Assembly: GCA_013791935.1 (NCBI GenBank)
Contig: VMSV01000103.1
Location: 1 to 64,000 of the forward strand
Direction of reading: 5' to 3'
DNA from: Desulfobacteraceae bacterium
Lineage (GTDB): Bacteria; Desulfobacterota; Desulfobacteria; Desulfobacterales; UBA5616
Length of the DNA stretch: 64,000 bases
In this document: piece after piece, positions 54,904 to 63,356 of the stretch
Layout of the letters: each line of letters opens with the position of its first letter
How positions within the stretch are numbered: position 1 is the stretch's first letter
Notes under the pieces: generated by a model
The model's input: only the letters and a program-made list of their open reading frames with translations
Told to the model about the DNA's origin: nothing
The model's database searches: none
Made by a program: the position numbers and the translations under genes

Positions 54904-54904
54904 A

Positions 54905-55606
54905 GTGGCGGATTCGTTGAAGATTCTGGCGGTGGATACGGCTTCCCAAAGCTGTGGCGTGGCCATTGTCCATGGGGACACCCTCCTCTGTGAAATATGC
55001 GTTAACACAGGGGATACCCATTCAAAACAAGTTCTCAGTCTCATGGACACTGCCTTGGGCTTTTCAGAACTCAAGCTGACAAATATCGACGCTTATGCCG
55101 TTACCACAGGGCCGGGTTCTTTTACAGGCTTAAGGATAGGAATGAGCGTTTTAAAGGGAATCGTCCTGGCGGACAAAAAACCCATTGTGGGGATTTCCAG
55201 CCTGGATGCACTTGCCTGGCAGTGCAATCCTTATCATGGTGCGGTTTGCGTTCTCATGGATGCCAGAAGAAAAGAAGTGTATTGCGCTCAATACACTTTG
55301 AAAGCAGGGTTGCTCAAAAAGACCGTGGAAGGGGCTGTCGTCAATCCGGGAAAGGCGATTTCAGCCATACATGAAGAATGCGCTTTTATTGGCAGCGGGG
55401 CTGTTTTATACCGAAATCTTATCTTGGAAAAACTTGGGGAAAAAGCCTTTTTCCCGCCTGCTTCATCCCATCTCATCAAGGCTTCAAGCGCAGCTTTTCT
55501 AGGGCTTGAACAATTACAAAACAGACAGAGCATGGAACCGGGACATCTCGTGCCTGATTATTTGAGGGCCTCGGATGCTGAAATAAAAAGAATCGGGAAA
55601 GGGTAA
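54905..55606 (+). CDS. tsaB: tRNA threonylcarbamoyladenosine protein TsaB
   Basis: The start is probably GTG at 54905, one base after the lon stop; TTG at 54917 is an alternative. The ~233-residue protein has LKILAVDTASQSCGVAI, GDTHSKQVLSLMDTAL and AVTTGPGSFTGLRIGMS. It is the pseudo-ATPase-fold partner of TsaD/TsaE in making t6A37 on ANN-decoding tRNAs. Translation is likely coupled to lon. Confidence 0.92.
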   Translation: MADSLKILAVDTASQSCGVAIVHGDTLLCEICVNTGDTHSKQVLSLMDTALGFSELKLTNIDAYAVTTGPGSFTGLRIGMSVLKGIVLADKKPIVGISSLDALAWQCNPYHGAVCVLMDARRKEVYCAQYTLKAGLLKKTVEGAVVNPGKAISAIHEECAFIGSGAVLYRNLILEKLGEKAFFPPASSHLIKASSAAFLGLEQLQNRQSMEPGHLVPDYLRASDAEIKRIGKG

Positions 55607-55699
55607 TTCTGGTTATTATTGACAATAAAGCCCGTGTTTGATAGTAAGCCTTACTCTTTTAAATATATTTTATCTAAAAATTAAGGATTGTTAGAGCGG

Positions 55700-56371
55700 A
55701 TGAACCCATATGAAGGCCCGGATAGGCCCAGTGTGACGGCCTTTCCCATCGCAAAAGCAGGGTTTCCATTTATTTATGCCTCGGCATTTGCTTCGGCCAT
55801 TTTTGCTCTGCTCGGGCTTAAAATTCCAGCGATTTTATTGCTTGGAGCCACCCTTTTCATCTGCTTTTTCTTCAGGGATCCCGATCGCGTTATTCCCGCT
55901 TCCCCGGGCGCTGTAATATCGCCTGCGGATGGTCGAATTATTGTCGCGGAAAAGATAGGACTGTCGGCATTTTATAAAGGCCCGTGTTTTAAGATCAGCA
56001 TTTTTATGAATATTTTTAACGTACATGTGAACCGAATCGTTCAAGAGGGAGAGGTCGTAAAGATCGACTACAGACCTGGAAAATTCTATTCCGCAGACCA
56101 GGACAAGGCGGGTCTTGAAAATGAACACAACGCTGTTTTCATAAAGACGGAATCCGGCAGGGAGCTTTGCATCGTTCAAGTGGCCGGATTGATTGCAAGG
56201 CGGATCATTTGTACGGTTCAGAAGGGAGAGGTTGTCAAAAGGGGACAGAAATTCGGTCTGATCTGTTTTGGGTCAAGACTGGACGTGTATCTCCCGGAAG
56301 ATTTTAAAGTTGAAGTAGCCCCTGGAGACAAGGTTAAAGCAGGGGAAACCCTATTGGGGGAAATCATATGA
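55700..56371 (+). CDS. psd: Phosphatidylserine decarboxylase
   Basis: I chose the ATG at 55700 over the TTG at 55688. The 223-residue proenzyme has DGRIIVAEK-type ISPADGRII, NIFNVHVNR, NEHNAVF and the self-cleavage motif FGSRLDVYLP at the C-terminal end, where the serine yields the pyruvoyl group. It makes phosphatidylethanolamine at the membrane; two hydrophobic segments sit near the N-terminus. Overlaps pssA by four bases. Confidence 0.94.
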   Translation: MNPYEGPDRPSVTAFPIAKAGFPFIYASAFASAIFALLGLKIPAILLLGATLFICFFFRDPDRVIPASPGAVISPADGRIIVAEKIGLSAFYKGPCFKISIFMNIFNVHVNRIVQEGEVVKIDYRPGKFYSADQDKAGLENEHNAVFIKTESGRELCIVQVAGLIARRIICTVQKGEVVKRGQKFGLICFGSRLDVYLPEDFKVEVAPGDKVKAGETLLGEII

Positions 56372-57120
56372 ACAATCCAAAAAAATTTCCAAAGGAAAAA
56401 TTCCGTCGGGGGATTTTCATTCTACCCAATATATTCACTACTTTAAACATGTTTTTCGGGTTTTTTGGAATCATCAACACCCTGAACGGAAAATATACCA
56501 TGGCGGCCTACGCCATCATCATTGCGGGGGTTTTTGATCTGCTGGACGGCAAGATCGCACGGGCCACGAACACCACCAGCAAATTCGGCATTGAATACGA
56601 TTCTTTGGCCGACCTTTTGTCTTTTGGTCTTGCACCGGCCCTCCTGATGTATTCTTGGTCTCTGATGTCTTTAGGGAGAATCGGCTGGCTTGCTGCTTTT
56701 CTTTTCGTGGTTTGCGGGGCCTTAAGGCTGGCAAGATTCAACACCCAGGTGGGAACCATTGATAGTGGACTGTTCATGGGGCTTCCCATTCCGGGCGGCG
56801 CAGGAATGTGCGCAACGACCGTCCTCTTTTGTCACAGAATCGGTGTAGGGGAAACCGTCAACCCGTTTATTATTCTGGTTTTGCTCTATGGACTTTCCTT
56901 TCTCATGGTGAGCACCGTCCGGTTTAATAGCTTCAAGCAACCTGAATTATTTAATAAAATAAAATTTAATGTGTTTGTTCTGACGGTATTGATTCTGATT
57001 TTTATTGCAGCAGAACCCGCCATCACCCTTTTTCTAATGGGATCGGTGTATACGATTTCGGGTCCTTTCAATTATTTAAGAAGCATTCGAAAGGAAAGGC
57101 CCGTGGATGTTGATTCATAA
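56368..57120 (+). CDS. pssA: CDP-diacylglycerol-serine O-phosphatidyltransferase
   Basis: The 250-residue membrane enzyme has the CDP-alcohol phosphotransferase signature DGKIARATNTTSKFGIEYDS in part, ending SLADLLSFG, with all the DG-AR-G-D-D residues. It joins serine to CDP-diacylglycerol. It follows psd with an ATGA overlap, giving the two consecutive steps to phosphatidylethanolamine. Confidence 0.95.
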   Translation: MNNPKKFPKEKFRRGIFILPNIFTTLNMFFGFFGIINTLNGKYTMAAYAIIIAGVFDLLDGKIARATNTTSKFGIEYDSLADLLSFGLAPALLMYSWSLMSLGRIGWLAAFLFVVCGALRLARFNTQVGTIDSGLFMGLPIPGGAGMCATTVLFCHRIGVGETVNPFIILVLLYGLSFLMVSTVRFNSFKQPELFNKIKFNVFVLTVLILIFIAAEPAITLFLMGSVYTISGPFNYLRSIRKERPVDVDS

Positions 57121-57231
57121 AAGGCACAATGAGTTTTAAAGGAAATGAACCCCTGTTAATTAATATTGCATTTTTGAAAACATTTATTTTTAGAATCATT
57201 CATAAAAGAATGGAAAGAGGAATTTAATGTT

Positions 57232-58302
57232 ATGACCAAGTCCTATGAAATTGCAGTGGTGCCCGGAGATGGAACCGGGCCGGAAGTCGTGGCGGAAGGA
57301 ATTAAAGTGCTGAATGCAGTCAGCGCAAAATGCGGATTCAAACTGAATTATGTCGATTACAAGATCGGTGGAGAACATTATCTGAAGACAGGTGAAATCC
57401 TGACGGACGAGACGATTCAATCCATTCAAAAACATGACGCCATCTTTTTAGGGGCCATCGGGCACCCTGATGTAAAACCCGGTATTCTGGAAAAAGGAAT
57501 CCTCTTGAGGCTCCGGTTCGACCTGGATCAATACATCAACCTTCGTCCGGTGAAGCTTTATGAAGGTGTCCAGACCCCGCTGAAAGATAAAGGTCCGGCG
57601 GATATCGATTTTGTGGTGGTGAGGGAAAACACCGAAGGCCTTTATACCGGTGCCGGAGGGGTCCTCAAAAAAGGAACGCCAGATGAGGTCGCAGTGCAAG
57701 AGTCCATCAACACACGAAAGGGTGTGGAACGATGTATCCGTTACGCTTTTGAATACTGTAAAAAGAGGAACAAGGGGAATAAAGTCACCCTTTGCGGAAA
57801 AACAAACGTTTTAACCTTTGCCTTTGACCTTTGGGAAAGAACCTTCTATGAAGTGGCCAAATCCTATCCAGGCATCAAAACGGATTACGCCCATGTGGAT
57901 GCCACCTGCATGTGGATGGTTAAAAATCCCGAATGGTTTGATGTTATTGTAACGGACAATATGTTTGGCGATATTATCACGGACCTGGGAGCCATGATCC
58001 AGGGAGGAATGGGAATCGCAGCAGGGGCCAACATCAACCCGGAGGGGATCTCCATGTTTGAACCCATGGGTGGGTCCGCCCCCAAGTACACGGGAATGGG
58101 CGTCATTAATCCCATTGCCACCATTTCGGCAGCCCAGATCATGCTGGAAACCCTTGGAGAGCAGAGGGGAGGCTCTATGATCGAGGCAGCGGTGATGAAA
58201 ATATTAAAGAGCGATATTAAAGACCTGGCTGCCGGTAAAATGGGGTATTCAACCAGTGAAGTCGGTGATCTTATTGTTGACCATATCAATAAAAACAATT
58301 AA
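57232..58302 (+). CDS. leuB: 3-Isopropylmalate dehydrogenase family enzyme
   Basis: The 356-residue protein has AVVPGDGTGPEVVAEGIKVL, the substrate arginines in LLRLRFDLDQYINLRPVKLYEG, RENTEGLYTGAGG, and DNMFGDIITDLGAMIQGG in parts, ending in the NAD-binding HGSAPKYTG-like MGGSAPKYTGMG. It oxidises 3-isopropylmalate in leucine synthesis; related isocitrate/homoisocitrate enzymes share these motifs, so the specificity is likely but not certain. leuA is 38 kb away. Confidence 0.85.
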   Translation: MTKSYEIAVVPGDGTGPEVVAEGIKVLNAVSAKCGFKLNYVDYKIGGEHYLKTGEILTDETIQSIQKHDAIFLGAIGHPDVKPGILEKGILLRLRFDLDQYINLRPVKLYEGVQTPLKDKGPADIDFVVVRENTEGLYTGAGGVLKKGTPDEVAVQESINTRKGVERCIRYAFEYCKKRNKGNKVTLCGKTNVLTFAFDLWERTFYEVAKSYPGIKTDYAHVDATCMWMVKNPEWFDVIVTDNMFGDIITDLGAMIQGGMGIAAGANINPEGISMFEPMGGSAPKYTGMGVINPIATISAAQIMLETLGEQRGGSMIEAAVMKILKSDIKDLAAGKMGYSTSEVGDLIVDHINKNN

Positions 58303-58342
58303 CCGAACCATAGATTTTTTACGGAACCCATAAACATAAAAT

Positions 58343-58370
58343 GCCCATATTTTTTTCGTATGGGCTATTT
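58343..58370 (+). terminator. Rho-independent terminator after leuB
   Basis: GCCCATA (58343-58349) pairs with TATGGGC (58359-58365) around a T-rich loop and is followed by TATTTTTATT. It separates leuB from greA. Confidence 0.75.
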
Positions 58371-58414
58371 TTATTCATTAACGGCATTAATCGCCTTAAT
58401 CAGGAGAATACGAA

Positions 58415-58882
58415 TTGGATAGGATCCCGATGACCCCCCAGGGATATGAAATGCTTAAGAATGAGCTGGCTCATATCAAATCCGTTGAACGGCCCAGAAA
58501 CATCCAGGCCATTGAGGAAGCAAGAGCCCATGGAGATCTTTCCGAAAACGCTGAATTCGATGCGGCCAAGGACCGTCAGGGCTTTATAGAAGCAAAGATC
58601 CATGAACTCAGCTACAAACTGGGTCATGCGGATATCATCGATCCCAGGAATCTGCCCAAGGACAAAGCGGTTTTCGGCACCAAAGTGGTTCTTGAAAATG
58701 TTGAAACAGGCGACGTCTTCGAATATCAGCTTGTGGGACCGGATGAATCCAACATAGAACAGGGTCGGATATCCGTATCCTCACCCCTGGGTAAGAGTCT
58801 TCTTGGAAGAAAACCGGGGGAGGAAGTTCAGTTGAACGCTCCTGGCGGAGAAAGACGTTATGAAATTATTGAAATTCTATAA
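58415..58882 (+). CDS. greA: Transcription elongation factor GreA
   Basis: The 155-residue protein starts at TTG (CAGGAG eight bases before). It has the coiled coil MTPQGYEMLKNELAHIKS...RAHGDLSENAEFDAAKDRQ in part with the acidic tip, and the C-terminal FKBP-like domain ending SPLGKSLLGRKPGEEV. It rescues backtracked RNA polymerase. rpoZ follows after 21 bases. Confidence 0.95.
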   Translation: MDRIPMTPQGYEMLKNELAHIKSVERPRNIQAIEEARAHGDLSENAEFDAAKDRQGFIEAKIHELSYKLGHADIIDPRNLPKDKAVFGTKVVLENVETGDVFEYQLVGPDESNIEQGRISVSSPLGKSLLGRKPGEEVQLNAPGGERRYEIIEIL

Positions 58883-58903
58883 TTTTTTAGGAGGGCATTG
58901 ATA

Positions 58904-59167
58904 TTGGCAAGAATTACTGTTGAAGACTGTTTGAAAAAGGTTAGCAACCGGTTCGTTCTGGTGAATATAGCTTCAAGCCGGGTGCGTCAGATACGGGAGG
59001 GCGCTGAATACCTCATCAATTCACCCAAGAACGAGGACATCGTCATGGCACTAAGGGAAATAGCTGCAGGCAAGGTCAGGATGAAAGAACCCGTGCCCGT
59101 TAAAAAAACAACAAAGCCTGAAAAACAACCTGTTGAGAAGATGGAAGAAGATATGAATGATGAGTAG
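58904..59167 (+). CDS. rpoZ: RNA polymerase omega subunit
   Basis: TTG at 58904 has AGGAGG eight bases ahead and starts [19 protein letters not shown], giving 87 residues. The first ~60 form the omega core ([14 protein letters not shown]...[16 protein letters not shown] in part). It helps assembly of RNA polymerase. greA and rpoZ are neighbours and likely co-transcribed; the C-terminal tail is lysine- and proline-rich. Confidence 0.93.
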   Translation: MARITVEDCLKKVSNRFVLVNIASSRVRQIREGAEYLINSPKNEDIVMALREIAAGKVRMKEPVPVKKTTKPEKQPVEKMEEDMNDE

Positions 59168-59203
59168 GCTGGGTTTCATGTCCGGGAATTTGATTGCTGT
59201 CTG

Positions 59204-59932
59204 GTGAAAAAGAACAAAATCTACAAGTTGATCAACCGGTCCATGGGTCGGGCCATTCACCATTATGATATGATCTCCCATGGGGATCGAATTCTCGTGG
59301 CCCTTTCCGGTGGCAAAGACAGCATGACTTTGCTTTGGATGCTCCATGAGCGATTAAGCAGGATACAGGTTCGGTATGAGCTTTTTCCCGTTCATGTGAA
59401 CCCCGGGTTTGATGACCAGGCTCATTTTCCCCTGAAGGAATATTGCGAAGAGAGAGGCATTCCCCTCAGGGTTGAAAAAACGAATTTCGGCCTTTTGGCC
59501 CATGGCGATGAAAACCGCAAAAACCCTTGTTTTCTATGTTCATGGCTGAGAAGAAAAAGACTCTTTGAAATTGCGGATGAGATGAAGTGCAATAAAATCG
59601 CCCTTGGGCACAACAAGGATGACATCATTGAAACCTTGTTCATCAATATCTTTTATTCGGGGGAAATCAGTACCATGCTGCCATCCCAGGTCTTTTTCAA
59701 GGGCTTGTTCACCCTGATTCGGCCTCTGGCCTATGTGGATGAATGGCTTACAAGGAAATTTACATTAGAGCAGGGTTTCCCGGAAATTATTAACATCTGT
59801 CCATCAGCCTCGTTTTCTAAGCGTGGAGAAATCAAAGAGATGCTGAACGGGCTCTATCAAACCAACACAAAGATCAAAGGCAATATTTTCAGAGCCATGA
59901 GGCATGTGAACACGGCATACCTGCTGAAGTGA
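59204..59932 (+). CDS. ttcA: TtcA-like PP-loop tRNA thiolase (adenine nucleotide alpha hydrolase)
   Basis: The 242-residue protein has the PP-loop LSGGKDSM (about 44-51), CFLCSWLRRKRLFEIA with the CxxC for an Fe-S cluster, and ALGHNKDDIIETLFIN. This places it in the TtcA/TtuA group that makes 2-thio bases in tRNA; TtcA (2-thiocytidine-32) is the likely one. Start GTG, weak site. It lies between rpoZ and folE2. Confidence 0.82.
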   Translation: MKKNKIYKLINRSMGRAIHHYDMISHGDRILVALSGGKDSMTLLWMLHERLSRIQVRYELFPVHVNPGFDDQAHFPLKEYCEERGIPLRVEKTNFGLLAHGDENRKNPCFLCSWLRRKRLFEIADEMKCNKIALGHNKDDIIETLFINIFYSGEISTMLPSQVFFKGLFTLIRPLAYVDEWLTRKFTLEQGFPEIINICPSASFSKRGEIKEMLNGLYQTNTKIKGNIFRAMRHVNTAYLLK

Positions 59933-59984
59933 CGAAAAGCCTTTACGGTTTGATTGAAATTATTCAAAGAAACCGATTGTTATC

Positions 59985-60788
59985 ATGAAAGATATCCAAA
60001 ACGAAAGAGATTACAGGAATATTCCCATTGATAAAGTGGGGATCAAGAATTTAAGGTATCCCATTAAAGTATTGGATCGAAGGAACACCTATCAAAATAC
60101 CGTGGCCACCATCAATATGTACGTGGACCTGCCCCACAAGGCCAAGGGTACCCACATGAGCCGGTTTGTTGAGATCCTAAATGTTTTCAGGCCGGAAGTC
60201 TCCCTTCAACGCATTTCCGTGGTTCTGGATCAGATGAAAAACGATTTGAATGCGGAATCCGCCCACATTGAACTGGCTTTTCCCTATTTTATCGAAAAAG
60301 CGGCACCGGAAAGTAATTCCCTGGGATTGATGGATTATTCATGCCGATGGCTGGGGTTCAGCAATCCCCAGGGTAAGCTGGATTTGGTTTGTGAAGTGAT
60401 GGTTCCAATTTCATCGGTTTGCCCCTGCTCAAAAGAAATCAGTGATATGGGGGCTCACAACCAGAGGGGCCAGGTGAAGCTCGCCACAAGGTTTACAAAA
60501 TTCATCTGGATGGAAGACATGATTGAGCTGGTGGAATCCAAAGCCTCCTGTGAAGTCTATTCCGTGTTGAAGCGGGTGGATGAAAAATTTGTTACGGAAA
60601 AGGCGTTTTCAAACCCCAAGTTTGTGGAGGATATTGTAAGGGACATCGCGGTGGAATTGAACGAAGATGAAAACATCACCTGGTTTTCCGTGAGTGCTGA
60701 AAATTTCGAATCCATTCACAACCACAGCGCCTACGCCCAGATCGTTAGCTCCCGTCAGGAAATATTCAAAATTTCAGCGGATTCCTGA
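59985..60788 (+). CDS. folE2: GTP cyclohydrolase FolE2
   Basis: The 267-residue enzyme has the type IB signatures NTVATINMYVDLPHKAKGTHMSRFVE in part, VMVPISSVCPCSKEIS with the metal Cys, and SAENFESIHNHSAYAQ. FolE2 makes dihydroneopterin triphosphate for folate and other pterins with a flexible metal, unlike the zinc enzyme FolE. The dacB gene converges and ends one base after it. Confidence 0.95.
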   Translation: MKDIQNERDYRNIPIDKVGIKNLRYPIKVLDRRNTYQNTVATINMYVDLPHKAKGTHMSRFVEILNVFRPEVSLQRISVVLDQMKNDLNAESAHIELAFPYFIEKAAPESNSLGLMDYSCRWLGFSNPQGKLDLVCEVMVPISSVCPCSKEISDMGAHNQRGQVKLATRFTKFIWMEDMIELVESKASCEVYSVLKRVDEKFVTEKAFSNPKFVEDIVRDIAVELNEDENITWFSVSAENFESIHNHSAYAQIVSSRQEIFKISADS

Positions 60789-62078
60789 TCATTGCACGAT
60801 TTCAAGCAATTGGTTTAAAACAGCTTTATCGGATTTGCCGGGGGTGTTCAGGATGATGACGAATCGGAAAAACTCCCCTTTTTCATTTTCAATGTAGCCT
60901 TCCCTAGATCGCACACCGGTGAGGGTGCCGGTTTTGTAATAGACATTTCCCTCCCTTCTCATAAGGCCCCTGTATGGATAAAAACGGTTCAAAACCTTCA
61001 ACATGAAGGCTGTCGAAATTTTATTGTCCCTGGATATGCCCGAGCCCTCCCTGAGAAAAATGTTCTTTTCACCCAATTCCTTCAACGCATAGTTTTTTAA
61101 AAGGCTCACCCCCTTGTCCAAATTTGCCGGTTCGGACAAGGCTTTTGCAGAAGTCGCCAAAAGAAGCTGATTGGCGATGAAATTGCTGGAATATTCGAGT
61201 AACTGTTGAAGGATAAAGGTCAGAGGGTATTGAGAAGTGTGGGTCAGAATCAGCCGGTCAACAGACGGGTCCACTTTGCCGGTCCGGATCGAGCCCGTGG
61301 ATGAAATATGATTTTGATTCATATAATATAGGAAAAGGTGTCCTGCATAATTCAAGCACTCATCATTTTCACTGGAAAGAAGGATTCTTCCTTCATTGAG
61401 TCCCGATCGCTTGATTCCGGGAAGAATTATGGGTAGAAGAGGGGTCTGTGACTCGGCGCTGATGAAGCGGCCTTTCTCCTTCTTGAAATAAACGGTGTTG
61501 AAATTGGCGCAAAGGGCACCGTTGGGAGAGTCATAGGGTTCCAGGGAAGAGGTGATCCCTGGTATCACAAGGGGTTCTCCGAAATAAAGCGGGTCCAGAA
61601 TCAAATCATTGAAAGCCTGTAGGTGTTGTGACAGTGTTTTGGAAATGCCCGAGATTACCTCGGAAATCAGTAGCGGATCACCGTAGCCCTTGATTTTCAA
61701 GTTCCCTTGTTTGTCCATGAAGAATTCCGTTTTAAATCGAAAATCTTCCCCCAAAGAGTCAATGGCCACAAGGGATGTCAGGAGTTTTAAAATGGAGGCA
61801 GGCACCAGGAGCGCGTGTTCATTTTCGGCAAAAAGAATGTGACCGGATGCATCAGCCAGGAGCACCGCATCCTGTGGGCCCACCAAGGCTTTTATCTTTT
61901 CAAGGGCGGCCCTTTTCTTATTGTCTGATGGGCGGTCGGTTTTTTCCCCGGCCAAGGACAGGGGGACCTCCCCGGCCAGGGAAAAGAACAAAACGAACGG
62001 AAAAAGCCACAGGAAAATCAATAGGGCGGCCCTGTATTGAAACCGTAAAATATCAAACGCCTTTGAGGGTCTGCTCAT
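60789..62078 (-). CDS. dacB: D-Ala-D-Ala carboxypeptidase/endopeptidase, PBP4 type
   Basis: The 429-residue protein has a signal/membrane segment (residues 16-36), then the penicillin-binding motifs PASILK (S95, K98), SSN ([11 protein letters not shown]) and KTG (YYKTGTLTG). It trims or cuts peptidoglycan cross-links in the periplasm. Its ATG overlaps the dtd stop by four bases. It is shorter than E. coli DacB (477). Confidence 0.9.
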   Translation of the reverse strand: MSRPSKAFDILRFQYRAALLIFLWLFPFVLFFSLAGEVPLSLAGEKTDRPSDNKKRAALEKIKALVGPQDAVLLADASGHILFAENEHALLVPASILKLLTSLVAIDSLGEDFRFKTEFFMDKQGNLKIKGYGDPLLISEVISGISKTLSQHLQAFNDLILDPLYFGEPLVIPGITSSLEPYDSPNGALCANFNTVYFKKEKGRFISAESQTPLLPIILPGIKRSGLNEGRILLSSENDECLNYAGHLFLYYMNQNHISSTGSIRTGKVDPSVDRLILTHTSQYPLTFILQQLLEYSSNFIANQLLLATSAKALSEPANLDKGVSLLKNYALKELGEKNIFLREGSGISRDNKISTAFMLKVLNRFYPYRGLMRREGNVYYKTGTLTGVRSREGYIENEKGEFFRFVIILNTPGKSDKAVLNQLLEIVQ

Positions 62079-62518
62079 GATTTGCTGTCCAGAATAAAAG
62101 TAACGGGACCGTCATTCACCAAAAAGACCTCCATCATGGCCTGGAAAACACCAGTTTGTACGGTGATTCCCTTGGATCTCAATACGGAAACAAAATATTC
62201 ATATAGCCGGTTGGCCAATTCCGGTTTTGCAGCTGCAACAAATGAAGGGCGTCTGCCCTTACGGCAATCCCCGAATAGCGTGAACTGGGATACCACAAGG
62301 ATTTCTCCGCCTGTATCCAGAATGGATAGATTCATTTTACCGCCATCGTCTTCAAATATTCTCAGGTTGACGATTTTATCCGCGAGATAATCCGCATCTA
62401 TTGTGGCATCATCCTGGCCGACTCCAAGCAGTATCATCAAGCCTGGACCGATTCGGGAGACTGTATTCCGGGCGATAGAAACAGAACTTTGTGAAACTCT
62501 TTGAATAACGATTCGCAT
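62075..62518 (-). CDS. dtd: D-aminoacyl-tRNA deacylase
   Basis: The ATG at 62518 starts with the family's usual [15 protein letters not shown], giving 147 residues; a TTG upstream extends it without support. Conserved elements are [25 protein letters not shown] in part, [17 protein letters not shown] and the C-terminal [11 protein letters not shown]. It hydrolyses D-amino acids from tRNA. It is the first gene of the dtd-dacB pair. Confidence 0.93.
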   Translation of the reverse strand: MRIVIQRVSQSSVSIARNTVSRIGPGLMILLGVGQDDATIDADYLADKIVNLRIFEDDGGKMNLSILDTGGEILVVSQFTLFGDCRKGRRPSFVAAAKPELANRLYEYFVSVLRSKGITVQTGVFQAMMEVFLVNDGPVTFILDSKS

Positions 62519-62600
62519 GAAAAATGAAATAGCAAAAAGCAAGAGCGTGTTCAAGGGATAACCGCAATAGCAAGGAAGTTGTAATGCATGATGGTTGGAT

Positions 62601-62670
62601 TTGAAAAAAAAGGGTGATGCCGGTATTTAAATTCCGGGGAAGAGGAATTCCATTCAACCCGGCATCACCC
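62601..62670 (-). terminator. Large hairpin with T run, terminator of the 66-residue gene
   Basis: GGGTGATGCCGG (62612-62623) pairs exactly with CCGGCATCACCC (62659-62670). A smaller inner stem (AATTCC with GGAATT) lies inside. On the minus strand the outer stem is followed by eight T, as an intrinsic terminator should. Confidence 0.8.
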
Positions 62671-62793
62671 CCAAGCAGGACTTGGCAATCCGCTTTATCG
62701 GGATACCCCGTTCAGGGATATGTTAAGAAGGAAAATGCTTAGAAATTCATGCACGTAAAAAACTGCTTCATAACGAAAATTTGAATTCAGATT

Positions 62794-62994
62794 CTACTGA
62801 CATTGATTCAGTAGAAGGTTTTCAGAATCCAGAATCAGATTTTTGGCTTTTTCAATAATATTTTCAAGTTCGGATTTAATGCTTTCATCCACATCAGACC
62901 ATTTCAGGAACGTCTGGCCTTTTTTTAAGGACCCAAGATAAATCTCTCCGCCTTTTGATATTTCAAGCTCAAATCCATCGGTTTTGATAAGCAT
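62794..62994 (-). CDS. Small conserved-looking protein of 66 residues, unknown
   Basis: The long frame upstream to 63219 is not protein-like; the ATG at 62994 has AAGGAGAT eight bases ahead. The product has a short beta part (MLIKTDGFELEISKGGEIYLG) in parts and an acidic helix (SIKSELENIIEKAKNLILDS), ending in an amphipathic tail. No family recognised. The strong ribosome site and the matching terminator downstream support a real gene. Confidence 0.6.
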   Translation of the reverse strand: MLIKTDGFELEISKGGEIYLGSLKKGQTFLKWSDVDESIKSELENIIEKAKNLILDSENLLLNQCQ

Positions 62995-63356
62995 CTTTTT
63001 GATCTCCTTTTTGTATTGAAAATTCGTATGAAAGATTTCGTTTCTTAGGAAAATATCGAGAATAAGAACAAGCTTGATTCTACTTATATCAAGAAGCATG
63101 CCAACCTTGTAAATAGATAAAATATCAAAATATAACAAGTTGTTAAACAATATATCCCGGAAGGTTGCTTGGGAAATAAATTGCCTAATCATCCAAGGGA
63201 AGCAGGTAAAAACCAGCACTTTATGAAAACGATTACATAATTTTGCACAGGCGGTCGGAGCATTGAAAAAAAAGGACGGATTTGGTAATAGTCTTTTTTA
63301 AAAGTAAATTGGATGAAACCTAAAAATGAAAACCATCTGAAACCAGGAGGACCGGA
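62995..63356. other. Gene-free AT-rich stretch before the sulfite-reductase-like gene
   Basis: No gene is supported. The part near 63,000-63,180 is AT-rich and likely holds the promoter of the 66-residue gene; the right part should hold that of the sulfite-reductase-like gene. No clear -35/-10 pair was found. Confidence 0.4.

Noticed and set aside
63000-63219. N-terminal extension of the 66-residue gene
   Set aside because: The extended part is AT-rich, gives a hydrophobic low-complexity translation, and the strong AAGGAGAT lies before the internal ATG.
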